A stretch of DNA of 64,000 nucleotides, taken from contig NC_133663.1 in NCBI RefSeq assembly GCF_037893015.1, positions 136,576,100 through 136,640,099 of the forward strand, in the 5' to 3' direction. Within the stretch, counting starts at the first letter, position 1; each line of letters opens with the position of its first letter. This document shows positions 61,054 through 64,000 of this stretch, in pieces. The notes beneath the pieces were generated by a model. The model saw nothing but the letters and a program-made list of their open reading frames with translations. It did not search any database and was not told the origin of the DNA. The DNA is from Macrotis lagotis. Its lineage: Eukaryota > Chordata > Mammalia > Peramelemorphia > Peramelidae. Made by a program: the position numbers and the translations under genes.

Positions 61054-64000
61054 TGGAAGTAGAGCCAAGATGGTGGAGTAAAAGTAGGACTTCCCTTAAC
61101 TCTCCCACAACCTATTCCAAATGCCTTAAAATAATTATTCTAACCAAATACTAGAGGGGCAGAACCTGCAAAAAGACTGAGGGAAAAATTTGTCAGCACA
61201 AGGCAACCAGGAATATCCACAGAATGGGTCTAATATCACATAGGGGCTACAAAGGGCCTGTAATGCCAGGGTGAACCAGCTCCAGCCATCTAGGAAAAGA
61301 CTATGAGGTCCTTGAATCCATGGCAGTAGTGATGGTTTCCAGGTCTCTCAGTCTATGGATTGCCAAGGATAACTTTGATAGTAAATAGGAATTCTCTACC
61401 ACACCACAATGAGAGTTCAATCCAATCCAGCCAAGACCTCAGTACAGACCTTGCCCTGGGGGACCAAGAAGATACTTCAGGAGCCACCCAGCAACTGCTT
61501 CCGGAGTTCACAGCCAAGGACAGTGAGATGAGTTAGGGAGATAACAGAGTTGTCTTAGCCATCCTTGAGACAGGATAATGTTTCTCTGCCAATACCTAAG
61601 ATTCAGGTCTCGAGAAAAGGAGCAGAAACACCATGTTGCAGCAGAGCAGTTACTCTGCTCAAAGATCCAAGGCAGACAGGATTGCATGTGGTTATCCATG
61701 GACAATAGCACAGGTCAGGAGAGCAGTCATAACCTATCATTAGATCCTGGAGGAATTGAGATCTCACAGGTCCATGGGTATACTCTGAAACAATTGCAAA
61801 ACACCTCAAAAGCCTGGGACAATGTGGTTCCACCCTGGAAGTAGAGCATTAAGTTAAGAAAGAGTTAAAATCAAGTCACAAATTAGGGAAATGAACAAGT
61901 AACAAAAGAAATGAAATCAGACCATAGACAATAAATTTGATCCTATGGAGGAATAAAATACATACTCAGACATTAAAAAATCAAACATTTGTATCCAAAG
62001 TATCTATGAGAAATAGGAATTGATTTCAGGCTGTGGAAGAGATCAAAAATAAATTTGAAAATGAAGAAAATGACCTTTAGTAAATCACTTAAAAAGAAGT
62101 CAAAAAAATCAAGAAAAGAGGTAGAGCAAACATTTAGAAGAAAAAAGAGAATGATGTGGGAAAATCATGAAAACCAAGTCAGCAATTTGGTGGAGATACA
62201 AAAAATATTGGAGAAAATAATTTCTTAAAAAGCCGATAAAGCCAAACAGAAAAAGTAGTCAAAAAGGTCAATGAGGAGAAGAAGATCTTAAAAATCAGAA
62301 TTGGTCAACTGTAAAAGGATATATAAAAGCTCTCTGAAGAAACTAATTCCTTAAAATATAGAATGGAGCTAAGGAAAGTTATTGACTTTGTGAGAAATCA
62401 AGAATGAGTAAAACAAAGCCAAAAAAGTGAATAAATAGAAGACAAGTGAACTATCTCACTGGAAAAAAAACTGATCTGAAAATAGATTTAGAAGAGTTAA
62501 TTAAAAAATTATTGGACTACTTGATATCCATGAACAAAAAACAAACAAACAAACAAACAAAAATCTAGACAACATTTTTTTGAAGAAATCATCCAGGAAC
62601 ATTGTTCTGATATACTAGAAGCAGAGGATAAAATAACAATTGGAGCAATCCATCGATTAGTTCCAGAAAGAGATCCCAAAATGGAAACTTCCTGTAATAT
62701 TACAGTCAAATTTCTGATCTCCCAAGTAAAGGGGAATATATTGCAAGCCGCCAGAAAGAAAGAATTCAAATATTGTGCAGCCACAGTCAGAATAACACAA
62801 GATTTACCAACTTCTACATTAAGGAATTATTGGGCTTAGAATATGATTTTATGGAAGGATTATAACCAAGAATATACTACCCAGTAAAACTGCACATATT
62901 CTTTTTGGGGAAAAGATGAGTATTCTGTGAAGTAGGGGACTTTTTTTACTTTCATGATGATACAACTGGAGCTGGACTAAAAATTTGATCTTCAAATGAA
63001 GCATAAAAAATAGTAAAAAAGGAAAGTCAAAATCATAAGGATCTTAATGATGTTGAAAAGCTCATATTTCTGCATGGGAAGATGAAACTGATAACTCAAA
63101 TTAACTTTCTCATTTATTTGGGCAATTAGAAGGAGCATATATATATAGACAAGGTAGAGGAGAAAACTGGTTTTTAATGTACAATATATTTTTTAAAAAG
63201 ATCAAGTTAATGGGCAAGAGGAATGTACTGGGAGAAAGATAAATAAGAGATAAAATGAGGCAAGTTATTTCACATAAACAAGGCAAGAAAAAAACTTTTG
63301 CAGTTGCATGGAATAGGGTGAAGGTGAGGGGAAGTGAGTGAGCCTTATTCGCATTGCAATTGTGTCAGAGAGGTAATAACATATACATTCAGTTAGGTGT
63401 AGAATTCTATCTCACCCAAGAAGAGAATAGAAAAGGCATGGTTAGGGAGAATGATGTTCAGAGAGTGGGGTGGGGTGTTAGGGGGATCTGAAGGCAATAG
63501 GGGGAAAGAAATTCATTCAGCATTAGCAATTTTGGGAAACTATATTGTAACAAGTTTCTCAGATAGAGACCCCATTTCTCAGACATATAAAACTGAGAAA
63601 AATTTATAAAAATATGATATAAAATATCCTCAGCTGATAAATGATGGAGAGATATGAACAGTTTTTGAATCATTTTTAATTTTCTCACTATGAGAAATGA
63701 GGATAGTAACAATTCTGAGGTACTGCATTATTCCTATTGGAATGACTAATAGCAAAGAAGAAGAAAATTACAAAATTTGGAAGAAATGTAGGGAAATTGA
63801 AAATTGATAAACTGTTTGAGGAGTTGTGTAATGATTCTACAATTATGTAGAGCAAATTGAAATTATACACAAAGGGTTATAAAACCATGCCTACCCTTTG
63901 GCCTAGCAGTGCTCCTGTTAGGTGGCATAAATATTCCAGAAGAGAAACAGGAAAAGGATCTATATTTATAAGGTTATTTATAGCAACTTTTTTCTTGTGG
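61054..64000 (+). mobile_element. L1/HAL1-type element running off the window end
   Basis: A good 5' end ('ggaagtagagccaagatggt') leads to a GC-richer 5'UTR (61100-61850) and a Lys/Glu-rich ORF1 remnant (about 62000-62800, coiled coil then 'gcaagccgccagaaagaaag' near 62744). Sequence typical of the region after ORF1 follows ('aagaatatactacccagtaa' near 62868). From about 63550 it is late ORF2. Most of ORF2 is absent between. Open frames at 61508-61844 are in the 5'UTR and are not genes. Confidence 0.7.

Overview
The window reads as repeat-rich, AT-rich intergenic DNA from a marsupial nuclear genome. The main evidence is many copies of a tRNA-headed CORE-type SINE (head like 'gggcagctaggtggc', tail like 'cttgggcaagccacttaac'), L1 elements whose 3' ends have the G-rich then 'aaattttgtaacttaaaaatat' form I associate with marsupial L1, a SINE with an RTE/BovB-like tail, and an ORF1-only HAL1-like LINE. 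A dasyurid or other Australian marsupial is a guess. There are no bacterial features, no tRNA or rRNA genes, and no multi-exon gene that I can recognise.

Layout. 1-4.2 kb: decayed L1 with nested antisense SINEs. 4.2-20 kb: mostly old unassigned sequence with MIR/L2-like scraps, antisense L1 3' ends, microsatellites and one possible solo LTR. 20-25.35 kb: SINEs and L1 pieces on both strands. 25.35-33.73 kb: ERV-A, a decayed class II (betaretrovirus-like) endogenous retrovirus, read gag, dUTPase/protease, pol, env, 3' LTR on the + strand. ERV-A is split in its reverse transcriptase region by a complete processed copy of cathepsin H mRNA on the - strand. 33.87-49.7 kb: dense L1 in both directions, including three same-direction 5'UTR/ORF1 units. 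49.70-58.72 kb: ERV-B, a second class II provirus with both LTRs and a 6-bp target duplication, inserted in an L1 and itself hit by a HAL1-like element that carries SINEs. 58.7-64 kb: the rest of the interrupted L1, an L1 reverse transcriptase fragment, a unique stretch, and a further L1 running off the end.

The one convincing protein-coding gene is the cathepsin H-like retrocopy (28473-29498, - strand). It is a 341-codon open frame with all four papain-type catalytic residues, a poly(A) tail, a poly(A) signal and a perfect 14-bp target-site duplication. The viral frames around it are full of stops. Everything else is mobile-element sequence at various stages of decay. All family calls are by eye from motif and repeat knowledge; no database search was run.
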